From Novosphingobium profundi (GTDB taxonomy: Bacteria; Pseudomonadota; Alphaproteobacteria; Sphingomonadales; Sphingomonadaceae): a DNA stretch of 64,000 nucleotides. Location of the stretch: positions 1 to 64,000 of the forward strand of contig NZ_JABWCU010000014.1 in assembly GCF_018491765.1 (NCBI RefSeq), in the 5' to 3' direction. The notes beneath the pieces were generated by a model. It did not search any database and was not told the DNA's origin. It saw nothing but the letters and a program-made list of their open reading frames with translations. The stretch's first letter is position 1; the number at the start of each line of letters is the position of its first letter. Made by a program: the position numbers and the translations under genes. Below, one piece after another: positions 1 through 7,743 of this stretch.

Positions 1-49
1 GCCCCTCAAAAGGGCCCTTTTTGCGTCTCCATAAAGACGCCCATGGTGA

Positions 50-126
<77 letters not shown>

Positions 127-138
127 ATTCCAAACGCG

Positions 139-173
139 AAAGCCCCCCAAGCGGAACAACGCTGGGGGGCTTT
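139..173 (+). terminator. Rho-independent terminator after the initiator tRNA
   Basis: Inverted repeat AAAGCCCCCCAAGCG / CGCTGGGGGGCTTT with a short loop, 12 bases after the tRNA CCA end. Flanking CCAAACGC / GCGTTTGG can extend the stem. It ends the tRNA transcript. Confidence 0.8.
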
Positions 174-341
174 GGCGTTTGGGCAAGCCAGATTTTCCGC
201 GAGGCTTGGACGCGCTGGGGCATTGGCTGGCCGCACAGTGGCTTGCGGGCACATGCAAGGGCCAAGTTCCTTTTCAGGCGGGTCACTTTAGGCTATCCGC
301 GATAGCTTCTCTGATCGATCAGGCGTTGATACCGAACCATC

Positions 342-1043
342 ATGTCTTCTTGTGACCTATGTGTAGTCCGCAATCGGGCCATCTGCGCCTCGCTCGACGC
401 CAACGAACTCGAGGCGCTCAACGCCATCGGCCGCACGCGCAAGATCACGCCCGGTGAATCGCTGATCTGGGAAGGCGAGGATTCGGTCCTGGTCGCCAAC
501 GTCATCGAGGGCGTGCTCAAGCTGTCCACCAACACCGAGGACGGACGCGAGCAGATCGTCGGCGTGGTCTACCCCTCCGATTTCATCGGACGCCCCTTCG
601 GGGGCACCAGCGGGCACGGCGTGACCGCGCTGACCGAGGCCAAGGTCTGCGTCTTCTCGCGCCGCGATTTCGACGCCTTCGCCCGCGAGCACCCCTCGCT
701 CGAGCACAAGCTGCTCGAGCGTACGCTCGGTGAACTCGACCGTACCCGCCGCTGGATGCTGCTGCTTGGCCGCAAGTCGGCCTCGGAGAAGATGGCCAGC
801 TTCCTGCTCGAGATGACCGAGCGCCTGAGCGGCAATGGCTGCAAGGTGTCCTTCGAGAACCCGCTCCAGCGCCACCTGACGCTGCCGTTCTCGCGCCAGC
901 AGATCGCTGACGTGCTTGGCCTGACCATCGAGACCGTCAGCCGCCAGTTCACGCGGCTCAAGAACGAGGGTATCATCGACCTGCCCTCGCGCCGCGACGT
1001 GGTCATTCTCGATATGGAGGCGTTGGCTGCCGAAGCGGGCTGA
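342..1043 (+). CDS. fnrL: FNR-type [4Fe-4S] oxygen-sensing transcription regulator
   Basis: A 233-residue Crp/Fnr-family regulator. N-terminal Cys4, Cys7 and Cys15 (CX2CX7C) plus Cys103 match the four-cysteine iron-sulfur ligand set of FNR/FnrL proteins, so it should dimerise and bind DNA only when oxygen is low. A cyclic-nucleotide-like beta roll spans about residues 18-130, and the winged HTH at about 175-215 carries ETVSRQ, the E-xx-SR recognition helix that reads TTGAT half-sites. Such half-sites lie upstream of ccoN, ompW and hemN here, so it is the obvious local activator. There is no strong Shine-Dalgarno before the ATG. A FixK-type regulator would lack the cysteines. Confidence 0.93.
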   Translation: MSSCDLCVVRNRAICASLDANELEALNAIGRTRKITPGESLIWEGEDSVLVANVIEGVLKLSTNTEDGREQIVGVVYPSDFIGRPFGGTSGHGVTALTEAKVCVFSRRDFDAFAREHPSLEHKLLERTLGELDRTRRWMLLLGRKSASEKMASFLLEMTERLSGNGCKVSFENPLQRHLTLPFSRQQIADVLGLTIETVSRQFTRLKNEGIIDLPSRRDVVILDMEALAAEAG

Positions 1044-1080
1044 CACGCCGGATCGCGCCCTCGTGGCGAGGCAATGGATA

Positions 1081-1114
1081 AAAAAAGGGGGAGCCGAGAG
1101 GCTCCCCCTTTTTT
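1081..1114. terminator. Bidirectional terminator between fnrL and ompW
   Basis: A perfect inverted repeat, AAAAAAGGGGGAGCC, loop GAGA, GGCTCCCCCTTTTTT. It lies between the convergent fnrL and ompW genes and has a T-run on each strand. Confidence 0.92.
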
Positions 1115-1167
1115 CGTGTTGCTGCCGCACGCGCGCCGCAGCCGAGTGCGGCGGCCTGGACGGGACC

Positions 1168-1872
1168 TTAGAAGCGGTAGCTGACGCCGGCGCTGAGGAC
1201 CCAGGGATCGAGATTGTGCTTGGTCTCGAGCGCGAGGGTGCCGTCCTCGTAGAACTTGGCGGTCGGCTTCACGAAGTACTTCTTGGCATCGAGCGAGAGG
1301 CCCAGGCCATTGTCGCCCAGCGCGATGTCGACACCGCCCTGGATCACGCCACCGAACGAATTGGACATCTTCACCTTGTCGACGCCGAGCGCGGCGGCGG
1401 TGGCGCCGGGCTTTTCGTCGAGGACGAAGAACAGCGTGGGGCCCGCGCCGACATAGGGCTTGATCGGGGTGCCGGTATCGAGATGCGCCTTGAGCGTGAG
1501 CGTGGCGGGCAGGATCATGACGTGATCGACGAGATCGGCGCCGTCGAGTGCGCCGGTGCCGCTGACGTGGTGCTGGGTGAGGCAGCAGATCGTCTCGACC
1601 GAGAAGGTCTTGTTGAAGAAGTACTCGATCGCGACGGTCGGCACGACGTTGTTGTTCGCGTCGGTGTTGTAGCTGCCGGCATCGAGCGTGGCGAGCGTGG
1701 CGCCGAGCGTGGTGCCGGTATCGACGCTCTTGACCTTGTCAATGCTGCCGCTGGCGAGAACCGCCGTGCCGAGCACCTTGACCTGGATCTTCCCGTCGGG
1801 GCTGCCGGCCATCGCGGGCGTGCTGAGGGCAGTGGCCGCGGCCAGGGCGACGAACATCGTCATCTTGCGCAT
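1168..1872 (-). CDS. ompW: OmpW-family outer-membrane beta-barrel protein
   Basis: A 234-residue protein with a clear signal peptide (about residues 1-22, ending AMA-G), alternating amphipathic beta strands and a C-terminal YRF, the usual outer-membrane insertion signature. Family features include a conserved PYVGAGPTLFF-type strand near the middle. OmpW proteins form small eight-stranded barrels for hydrophobic compounds. The gene is divergent from ccoN, and an FNR/FixK-type box at 1967-1980 lies about 100 bases upstream of the start, so it is probably induced at low oxygen. A second in-frame ATG (codon 4) is an alternative start. The 3' end meets the shared terminator with fnrL. Confidence 0.88.
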   Translation of the reverse strand: MRKMTMFVALAAATALSTPAMAGSPDGKIQVKVLGTAVLASGSIDKVKSVDTGTTLGATLATLDAGSYNTDANNNVVPTVAIEYFFNKTFSVETICCLTQHHVSGTGALDGADLVDHVMILPATLTLKAHLDTGTPIKPYVGAGPTLFFVLDEKPGATAAALGVDKVKMSNSFGGVIQGGVDIALGDNGLGLSLDAKKYFVKPTAKFYEDGTLALETKHNLDPWVLSAGVSYRF

Positions 1873-1966
1873 ATCATTTCATCCAAGGCCGCCGGGGCCG
1901 CACCGTGCGATCCCCCCTCTTGAGCGGCTGCACGAATGCCTTTCGGCCAGTTGCGGCTAAGTTGAA

Positions 1967-1980
1967 TTGATCATGCGCAA
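1967..1980. promoter_or_regulatory. FNR/FixK-type box upstream of ompW
   Basis: TTGATCATGCGCAA matches the FixK/FnrL form TTGA-N6-GCAA. It differs by one base from the hemN box at 10140. A class-II start 41.5 bases downstream on the minus strand would fall near 1932, giving a leader of about 60 bases for ompW. Confidence 0.7.
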
Positions 1981-2020
1981 AATCCTGCAATTTCTCGGTT
2001 AATTCGATTGCAACGGCAAT

Positions 2021-2034
2021 TTGATCGTTATCAA
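2021..2034. promoter_or_regulatory. Consensus FNR box upstream of ccoN
   Basis: TTGATCGTTATCAA is a perfect TTGAT-N4-ATCAA FNR site. Its centre (2027.5) would place a class-II transcription start near 2069. That is downstream of the GTG at 2046 but upstream of the ATG at 2103, so it supports 2103 as the ccoN start. Confidence 0.88.
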
Positions 2035-2102
2035 TGCTATAGGAGGTGTTAGTCTCCAAGGCGTTCGTCAGGTTCAGCAAACAATCTCGAAAGAGAAAAG
2101 AT

Positions 2103-3758
2103 ATGGTAACGGTTCTCGCACGGGCTGGCCTTTGGCTCGTCGTGCTCTTCCTTGCCGTCATCGGGGTCGCGCTCGCGGCTGATGGGGGTTTCGCCATCCA
2201 CATGACCATCGTCGCGCTGGCCGCGCTGCTGGCTGTGTGGTTCACCGTCCGCAGCGCCGACTACACGGCCATCGCGCGGGGCATCCTCAAGATGCCCGAC
2301 CAGGGCAAGTACGACGACGACCCGATTCGCTGGGGCATCATCGCGACGGTGTTCTGGGGCGTGGTCGGCTTCGGCGCGGGGGTCTTCATCGCCGCCCAGC
2401 TCGCCTGGCCCGCTCTCAACCTCGAGCCCTACCTCAACTTCAGTCGCCTGCGCCCGCTGCACACCTCGGCGGTGATCTTCGCGTTCGGGGGGAACGCGCT
2501 GATCGCGACCAGCTTCTACGTCGTGCAGCGCACCTGCCGCGCGCGCCTGGCGCTGCCGGGCCTCGCGCGTTTCGTGTTCTGGGGCTACCAGCTGTTCATC
2601 GTGCTCGCCGCGACCGGCTATGTCCTGGGCATCAGCCAAGGCAAGGAATACGCCGAGCCCGAATGGTATGTCGACTGGTGGCTGACGATCGTGTGGGTGT
2701 GCTACCTCGCGGTCTTCGTGATGACGATCGTCAAGCGCAGCGAACCGCATATCTACGTCGCGAACTGGTTCTACCTCTCCTTCATCATCACCGTGGCCAT
2801 GCTTCACGTGGTCAACAACCTCGACGTGCCCGTCAGCTTCGTGGGCTCGAAGAGCTACCCGCTGTTCGGCGGCGTGCAGGGCGCGCTGGTCCAGTGGTGG
2901 TACGGCCACAACGCGGTCGGCTTCTTCCTGACCGCCGGCTTCCTGGCGATGATGTACTACTTCGTGCCCAAGCAGGCCGAGCGTCCGGTCTATTCCTACC
3001 GGCTCTCGATCATCCACTTCTGGTCGCTGATCTTCCTCTACATCTGGGCCGGACCGCACCACCTGCACTACACCGCGCTGCCCGACTGGGCGCAGACGCT
3101 GGGCATGGTCTTCTCGATCATGCTGTGGATGCCGAGCTGGGGTGGCATGATCAACGGGCTGATGACGCTCAACGGCGCCTGGGACAAGATCCGCACCGAC
3201 CCGATCATCCGCATGATGGTCATGGCGCTCGCCTTCTACGGCATGAGCACCTTCGAGGGGCCGATGATGTCGGTGAAGACCGTCAATTCGCTCTCGCACT
3301 ATACCAACTGGACCATCGGGCACGTGCACTCGGGCGCGCTGGGCTGGAACGGCATGATCACCTTCGGTGCGGTCTACTACCTCGTGCCGCGCCTGTGGGG
3401 TCGTGAGCGCCTCTACTCGGTGCGGATGGTCAACTGGCACTTCTGGTGCGCCACCATCGGCATCGTGTTCTACGCGGCCAGCATGTGGGTGGCGGGTATC
3501 ACGCAAGGCCTGATGTGGCGCGAATACGGCGCTGATGGCTACCTCGTGAACACCTTTGCCGACGCCGTCGCCGCGATCCACCCGATGTACATCGCCCGTA
3601 CCTTCGGTGGCCTGCTCTACCTGCTCGGCGGCGCCTTCATGGTCGTCAACGTGTGGCAGACGATCGCCGGCAAGTTGCGCGCGGAAGCTCCGCTGCACAA
3701 CGCCGCCTACGATCCCGAGGCCGACAAGCCGATCGTCGCTGCGGCGGCGGTGCACTGA
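2103..3758 (+). CDS. ccoN: cbb3-type cytochrome c oxidase catalytic subunit I
   Basis: A 551-residue integral-membrane haem-copper oxidase subunit that reduces oxygen to water with very high affinity and pumps protons. It is strongly hydrophobic, with about 12-14 membrane segments and the histidines expected for haem b, haem b3 and CuB (for example HTSAVIFAFGGN, WWYGHNAVGFF, GPHHLHYTALP, TIGHVHSGALGWNG). I chose ATG 2103 over a GTG at 2046 because the FNR box geometry puts the transcription start between them. It begins the operon ccoNOQP; ccoO follows after 26 bases. Confidence 0.96.
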   Translation: MVTVLARAGLWLVVLFLAVIGVALAADGGFAIHMTIVALAALLAVWFTVRSADYTAIARGILKMPDQGKYDDDPIRWGIIATVFWGVVGFGAGVFIAAQLAWPALNLEPYLNFSRLRPLHTSAVIFAFGGNALIATSFYVVQRTCRARLALPGLARFVFWGYQLFIVLAATGYVLGISQGKEYAEPEWYVDWWLTIVWVCYLAVFVMTIVKRSEPHIYVANWFYLSFIITVAMLHVVNNLDVPVSFVGSKSYPLFGGVQGALVQWWYGHNAVGFFLTAGFLAMMYYFVPKQAERPVYSYRLSIIHFWSLIFLYIWAGPHHLHYTALPDWAQTLGMVFSIMLWMPSWGGMINGLMTLNGAWDKIRTDPIIRMMVMALAFYGMSTFEGPMMSVKTVNSLSHYTNWTIGHVHSGALGWNGMITFGAVYYLVPRLWGRERLYSVRMVNWHFWCATIGIVFYAASMWVAGITQGLMWREYGADGYLVNTFADAVAAIHPMYIARTFGGLLYLLGGAFMVVNVWQTIAGKLRAEAPLHNAAYDPEADKPIVAAAAVH

Positions 3759-3784
3759 GCGCGCTTGGGAAAGGATACAGAGCC

Positions 3785-4534
3785 ATGACTTCCATGACCG
3801 AGCGCCACAAGAAGCTCGAAAAGAACATCACGCTGCTGGGCGTGTGCGCGTTCCTCGCGGTGATCGTCGGCGGCATCGTCGAGATCGCCCCGCTCTTCTG
3901 GATCGACAACACGATCGAGAAGGTCGAGGGTATGCGGCCCTACACCCCGCTCGAGCAGGCGGGCCGCGACATCTACGTGCGCGAGGGCTGCTACGTCTGC
4001 CACAGCCAGATGATCCGCCCCTTCCGCGACGAGGTCGAGCGCTATGGCCACTACAGCCTGGCCGCCGAATCGATGTACGACCACCCCTTCCAGTGGGGCT
4101 CGGAGCGTACCGGGCCCGACCTTGCACGCGTGGGCAACCGCTATTCGGACAGCTGGCACGTCCAGCACCTGACCAACCCGCAGTCGGTCGTGCCCGAGAG
4201 CATCATGCCCAAGTTCGGCTTCCTCGCGCAGAACGACCTCCAGGTGCACGACATCGCGGCCAACCTGACGGCGCTGCGCCATGTGGGCGTGCCCTATAGC
4301 GACAAGGACATCGAACTGGCCGCCGCCGACCTCAAGGCCCAGGCCGATCCCGATGCCGACGCGGGCGACTTCCTGAAGCGCTATCCCGAGGCTCAGATCC
4401 GCGACTTCGACGGCGATCCCAAGCGCCTGACCGAGATGGACGCGCTCGTCGCCTATCTCCAGATGCTGGGCACGCTGGTCGACGTCAACGGCGCGGCCGC
4501 GCAGGAGGAACTCGCCTCGGAGCACGGGCGATGA
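3785..4534 (+). CDS. ccoO: cbb3 oxidase mono-haem cytochrome c subunit II
   Basis: A 249-residue protein with an N-terminal membrane anchor (about residues 18-40) and one haem c motif, CYVCH (in EGCYVCHSQMIRPF). It passes electrons from CcoP to CcoN at the periplasmic face. The ATG at 3785 was chosen because the preceding in-frame extension overlaps ccoN and is unlike the family. The stop overlaps the ccoQ start (ATGA), so the two are translationally coupled. Confidence 0.96.
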   Translation: MTSMTERHKKLEKNITLLGVCAFLAVIVGGIVEIAPLFWIDNTIEKVEGMRPYTPLEQAGRDIYVREGCYVCHSQMIRPFRDEVERYGHYSLAAESMYDHPFQWGSERTGPDLARVGNRYSDSWHVQHLTNPQSVVPESIMPKFGFLAQNDLQVHDIAANLTALRHVGVPYSDKDIELAAADLKAQADPDADAGDFLKRYPEAQIRDFDGDPKRLTEMDALVAYLQMLGTLVDVNGAAAQEELASEHGR

Positions 4535-4701
4535 GCAGCCACTCCACCTATGACATGCTGCGGCACCTGGCCGACAGCTGGGGCCTCCTGGCCATGCTGG
4601 TGGTCTTCCTCGTGCTGGTTGCCTGGCCCTTCCGGCCGGGCAACCGCCACCGCAACGACGAAGCCGCCACGATGATCTTCAAGGACGAGAACGATGGCTG
4701 A
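4531..4701 (+). CDS. ccoQ: cbb3 oxidase small subunit CcoQ
   Basis: A 56-residue protein starting at the ATG that overlaps the ccoO stop (ATGA). It begins MSSHSTYDMLRHLADSWG, followed by one hydrophobic helix (LLAMLVVFLVLVAWPF) and a short charged tail, typical of CcoQ/FixQ, which stabilises the oxidase complex. Its 3' end overlaps ccoP by 8 bases. It is easily missed because of its size, but position, topology and overlaps on both sides support it. Confidence 0.92.
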   Translation: MSSHSTYDMLRHLADSWGLLAMLVVFLVLVAWPFRPGNRHRNDEAATMIFKDENDG

Positions 4702-5656
4702 CACCACCAATTCGCCGGCATCCGCCGGCAGGCGATTTGACGAAGCCACGCAGACCGAGACCGTGGGCCACGAATGGGACGGGATCGAGGAACTCAACAC
4801 GCCGCTGCCGCGCTGGTGGCTCTGGACCTTCTACGCCTGCATCGTCTTCGCGCTGGGCTATACGGTGGTCTATCCCGCCTGGCCCGGGATCCACTCGGCA
4901 ACGCAGGGCGTGTTCGGATGGACCAGCCGCGGCCAGCTCGCGAGCGAGCTCGACGCGCAGGCCGCCACGCGGGCCAAGGCGGTCGCGGGTCTTGCCGACC
5001 TGCCGATCGAGCAACTGCCCCAGCATCCCGAACTGATGCGTGCGGCGGTGGCTGGCGGCGCGGCGGCCTTCAAGGTCAACTGCGTCCAGTGCCACGGCTC
5101 GGGCGCGGCGGGCTCGAAGGGCTATCCCAACCTCAACGACGACGACTGGCTGTGGGGCGGTGACCTCAAGACCATCGAGACCACTCTGATCCACGGCGTG
5201 CGCCAGCCGGGCGATGACATGACCCGTCAGTCGATGATGCCCAACTTCGGTACCGACGGTCTGCTCGACGCGGGCCAGATCAGCGCCGTCGCCAGCTACG
5301 TGCTCAGCCTCTCGGGCAAGGAGAAGCCGAGCGCGATGACGCAGGCCGGGGCCAAGGTCTTCGCCGAGAACTGCGCGGTCTGCCATGGCGACACCGCCAA
5401 GGGCAACCGCGAGCTGGGCGCGCCCAACCTCACCGATGCGATCTGGCTCGACGGCGGCGCCAAGGCCGACCTCGTCGCGCAGATCACCCACCCGCACCAC
5501 GGCGTGATGCCGGCCTGGGGCACCCGCCTCGATCCGGTGACGATCAAGATGCTCGCCGCCTATGTCCATTCGTTGGGCGGCGGCGAGGAATTCCAGGCCC
5601 CGGCTGTGGCCACCGGCGCGGCTCCGGCCGAGGCGGCGACCCAGGCGGTTGAGTAA
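4694..5656 (+). CDS. ccoP: cbb3 oxidase di-haem cytochrome c subunit III
   Basis: A 320-residue membrane-anchored di-haem cytochrome. The N-terminal FixP domain holds the sequence GHEWDGIEELNTPLPRWW before a transmembrane helix. Two cytochrome c domains follow, with CVQCH and CAVCH motifs and distal methionines in MMPNFG and VMPAWG. It accepts electrons from soluble or membrane cytochrome c and passes them to CcoO. It is the last gene of the structural operon; 159 bases with no recognisable gene separate it from ccoG. Confidence 0.96.
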   Translation: MADTTNSPASAGRRFDEATQTETVGHEWDGIEELNTPLPRWWLWTFYACIVFALGYTVVYPAWPGIHSATQGVFGWTSRGQLASELDAQAATRAKAVAGLADLPIEQLPQHPELMRAAVAGGAAAFKVNCVQCHGSGAAGSKGYPNLNDDDWLWGGDLKTIETTLIHGVRQPGDDMTRQSMMPNFGTDGLLDAGQISAVASYVLSLSGKEKPSAMTQAGAKVFAENCAVCHGDTAKGNRELGAPNLTDAIWLDGGAKADLVAQITHPHHGVMPAWGTRLDPVTIKMLAAYVHSLGGGEEFQAPAVATGAAPAEAATQAVE

Positions 5657-5815
5657 GACACAGGACTGACAGCGCCGGGGACGACGGAAGGTCAGCTTCC
5701 GCACCCCGGCCGACCCTCTAGGACACAGACGGCCCCCCGCGCCCCGGCGCCTCTGGCCGGACAAGACCTTCCGGGCCGCTCAGCCCCCCATTTCGATGAC
5801 GGGCGGACAACGGAC

Positions 5816-7276
5816 ATGAACAGACCCGAACCGATCACACCCCAGGGCGAGCCACCGGTCTCGCTCTATGCCAGGCACGAGCCGGTCTTCAACCGGCGCA
5901 TCGACGGCAAGTTCCGCCGCATCAAGTGGGCGATCATGGTCGTATGCCTTGCGATCTACTGGTTCACCCCGTGGATCCGCTGGAACCGTGGCCCCTATGC
6001 CCCCGACCAGGCGGTGCTGATCGACCTTGCGCATCGCCGCTTCTACATGTTCGGCATCGAGATCTGGCCCCAGGAGTTCTACTTCGTCGCGGGTCTCCTG
6101 ATCATGGCGGGGATCGGCCTGTTCCTCGTCACCAGCGCGGTCGGGCGCGCCTGGTGCGGCTATGCCTGCCCGCAGACGGTGTGGACCGACTTGTTCCAGC
6201 ACGTCGACCGCCTGATCGACGGCGACCGCAACGCGCGCTTTCGCCTCTACAAGGCGCCCTGGGGCCCGGCGAAGATCGCGCGGCGCGTGCTCAAGTGGGC
6301 GATCTACCTCGCGATCTCGTTCGCGACCGGGGGCGCCTGGATCTTCTATTTCGCCGACGCGCCCACGCTGCAGAGCCAGTTCTGGCACGGCACCGCGCCG
6401 ATGGTCGCCTACGGCACCGTCTTCGTGCTCACGCTCACCACGTTCGTGCTCGGCGGTTTCATGCGCGAGCAGGTGTGCATCTACATGTGCCCCTGGCCGC
6501 GCATCCAGACCGCGATGCTCGACGAGAAGAGCCTGATCGTCACCTACAAGGACTGGCGCGGCGAAAAGCGCGGCAGCCTCAAGAAGGCGCAGAAGAACCC
6601 GGGCGAATACGGTGACTGCATCGACTGCAACCAGTGCGTCGCGGTTTGCCCGACCGGGATCGACATTCGCGAGGGACCGCAGATCGGCTGCATCACCTGT
6701 GGGCTGTGCATCGACGCCTGCGACCGCGTGATGGCCGAGACGGGCCGCCCGCGCGGCCTCATCGACTACGCGACGCTCGACGATGCCGAAAACGAGAAGA
6801 AGGGCAATCCGCCCACGCGGCACCTCAAGCTGATCTGGCGTCCGCGCACGCTCGTTTATTTCGCGGTCTGGGCGGGCATCGGCTTCGCGCTGCTGTTCAT
6901 GCTCGGCACGCGCACCCATACCGGCCTCTCGGTGGCCAAGGACCGCAATCCGCCCTATATCCTGATGAGCGACGGTTCGGTGCGCAACGGCTATGCGCTG
7001 CGCCTGCACAACATGCAGAACCGCCCGCGCGCGATGGAGCTCGCGATCGAGGGCCTGCCCGGCGCGGTGATGTGGACCGAGGACATGGGCCGTGCGCAGG
7101 CCGCGCGCGTGCTCACCCGCACGGTCGCGGCCGACGCCACGCAAGGCGTGCGTGTTTACGTCGTGGCGCCTGCGGACAGCCACGGCCAGGCCTTTGCCTT
7201 TACCCTGACGGCGAGGGGCGATGCGCGGGAAAGCGACACCGCCAAGACTCAGTTCGATGCGCCCGGAGACGAATGA
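5816..7276 (+). CDS. ccoG: CcoG/FixG, cbb3 oxidase assembly copper-handling ferredoxin-like membrane protein
   Basis: A 486-residue membrane protein with several N-terminal helices, a CGYACPQ segment, and a double 4Fe-4S ferredoxin region: CIDCNQCVAVCP and CITCGLCIDACD. A C-terminal immunoglobulin-like FixG domain follows. Family knowledge links it to reduction of copper for cbb3 biogenesis. It heads ccoGHIS, and its stop overlaps the ccoH start. The 5657-5815 gap shows no gene. Confidence 0.94.
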   Translation: MNRPEPITPQGEPPVSLYARHEPVFNRRIDGKFRRIKWAIMVVCLAIYWFTPWIRWNRGPYAPDQAVLIDLAHRRFYMFGIEIWPQEFYFVAGLLIMAGIGLFLVTSAVGRAWCGYACPQTVWTDLFQHVDRLIDGDRNARFRLYKAPWGPAKIARRVLKWAIYLAISFATGGAWIFYFADAPTLQSQFWHGTAPMVAYGTVFVLTLTTFVLGGFMREQVCIYMCPWPRIQTAMLDEKSLIVTYKDWRGEKRGSLKKAQKNPGEYGDCIDCNQCVAVCPTGIDIREGPQIGCITCGLCIDACDRVMAETGRPRGLIDYATLDDAENEKKGNPPTRHLKLIWRPRTLVYFAVWAGIGFALLFMLGTRTHTGLSVAKDRNPPYILMSDGSVRNGYALRLHNMQNRPRAMELAIEGLPGAVMWTEDMGRAQAARVLTRTVAADATQGVRVYVVAPADSHGQAFAFTLTARGDARESDTAKTQFDAPGDE

Positions 7277-7743
7277 TGGCACCTGACAAGCGAGCGGTGA
7301 AACGCTTCACCGGATGGCACATGACCTGGATCCTGCTTGCGGCCTTCGCGGTCGTGCTGGGGGTGAACGTGCTGATGGCGACGCTGGCGAACACCACTTT
7401 CGGCGGCATTGTCGTCGAGAATTCCTACGTCGCCAGCCAGAAGTTCAACACCTGGCTCGACGAGGCCCGTCGCGAGAAGGCGCTGGGCTGGCAGGTCAAG
7501 GTCTCGCGGCGCGGCGACGGGCGGCTCGACCTCGCGCTCACCGGCGCGCCCGAAGGCGCGCGCGTCGAGGCCGATGCCTGGCATCCGCTGGGCCGCCTGC
7601 CCGACGTGCCGATGACCTTCGCAAAGGCGCCGGGCGGCGACTATGTCGGCAGCGCGGTGCTGCCCGAAGGTCGCTGGACGCTGCGTATCCGGGTGAAGAC
7701 TCCCGAGGGGCAGGTCTGGCGCATCGAACGGAGCGTGCTGTGA
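7273..7743 (+). CDS. ccoH: CcoH/FixH, cbb3 oxidase assembly protein
   Basis: A 156-residue FixH-family protein. One N-terminal transmembrane helix (about residues 18-40) is followed by a periplasmic beta-rich domain with SYVASQKFNTWLDEAR, a stretch typical of FixH, then a C-terminal IRV/WRIERS strand. It is thought to act in cbb3 assembly together with CcoI. Two adjacent in-frame ATGs (7273, 7276) overlap the ccoG stop, and ccoI begins inside its own stop codon, so the four genes are coupled. Confidence 0.9.
   Translation: MMAPDKRAVKRFTGWHMTWILLAAFAVVLGVNVLMATLANTTFGGIVVENSYVASQKFNTWLDEARREKALGWQVKVSRRGDGRLDLALTGAPEGARVEADAWHPLGRLPDVPMTFAKAPGGDYVGSAVLPEGRWTLRIRVKTPEGQVWRIERSVL

Noticed and set aside
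1..25. Terminator of an upstream gene at the window edge
   Set aside because: GGGCCCTTTTT is suggestive, but the left arm is outside the window, so the stem cannot be confirmed.
311..322. Palindrome CTGATCGATCAG before fnrL as an FNR site
   Set aside because: Half-sites are only two bases apart instead of four and lack the TTG arms; likely chance.
2046..2102. Longer ccoN start at GTG 2046 after AGGAGG
   Set aside because: The FNR box centre predicts transcription beginning near 2069, downstream of this codon, and the extra residues are not family-like.
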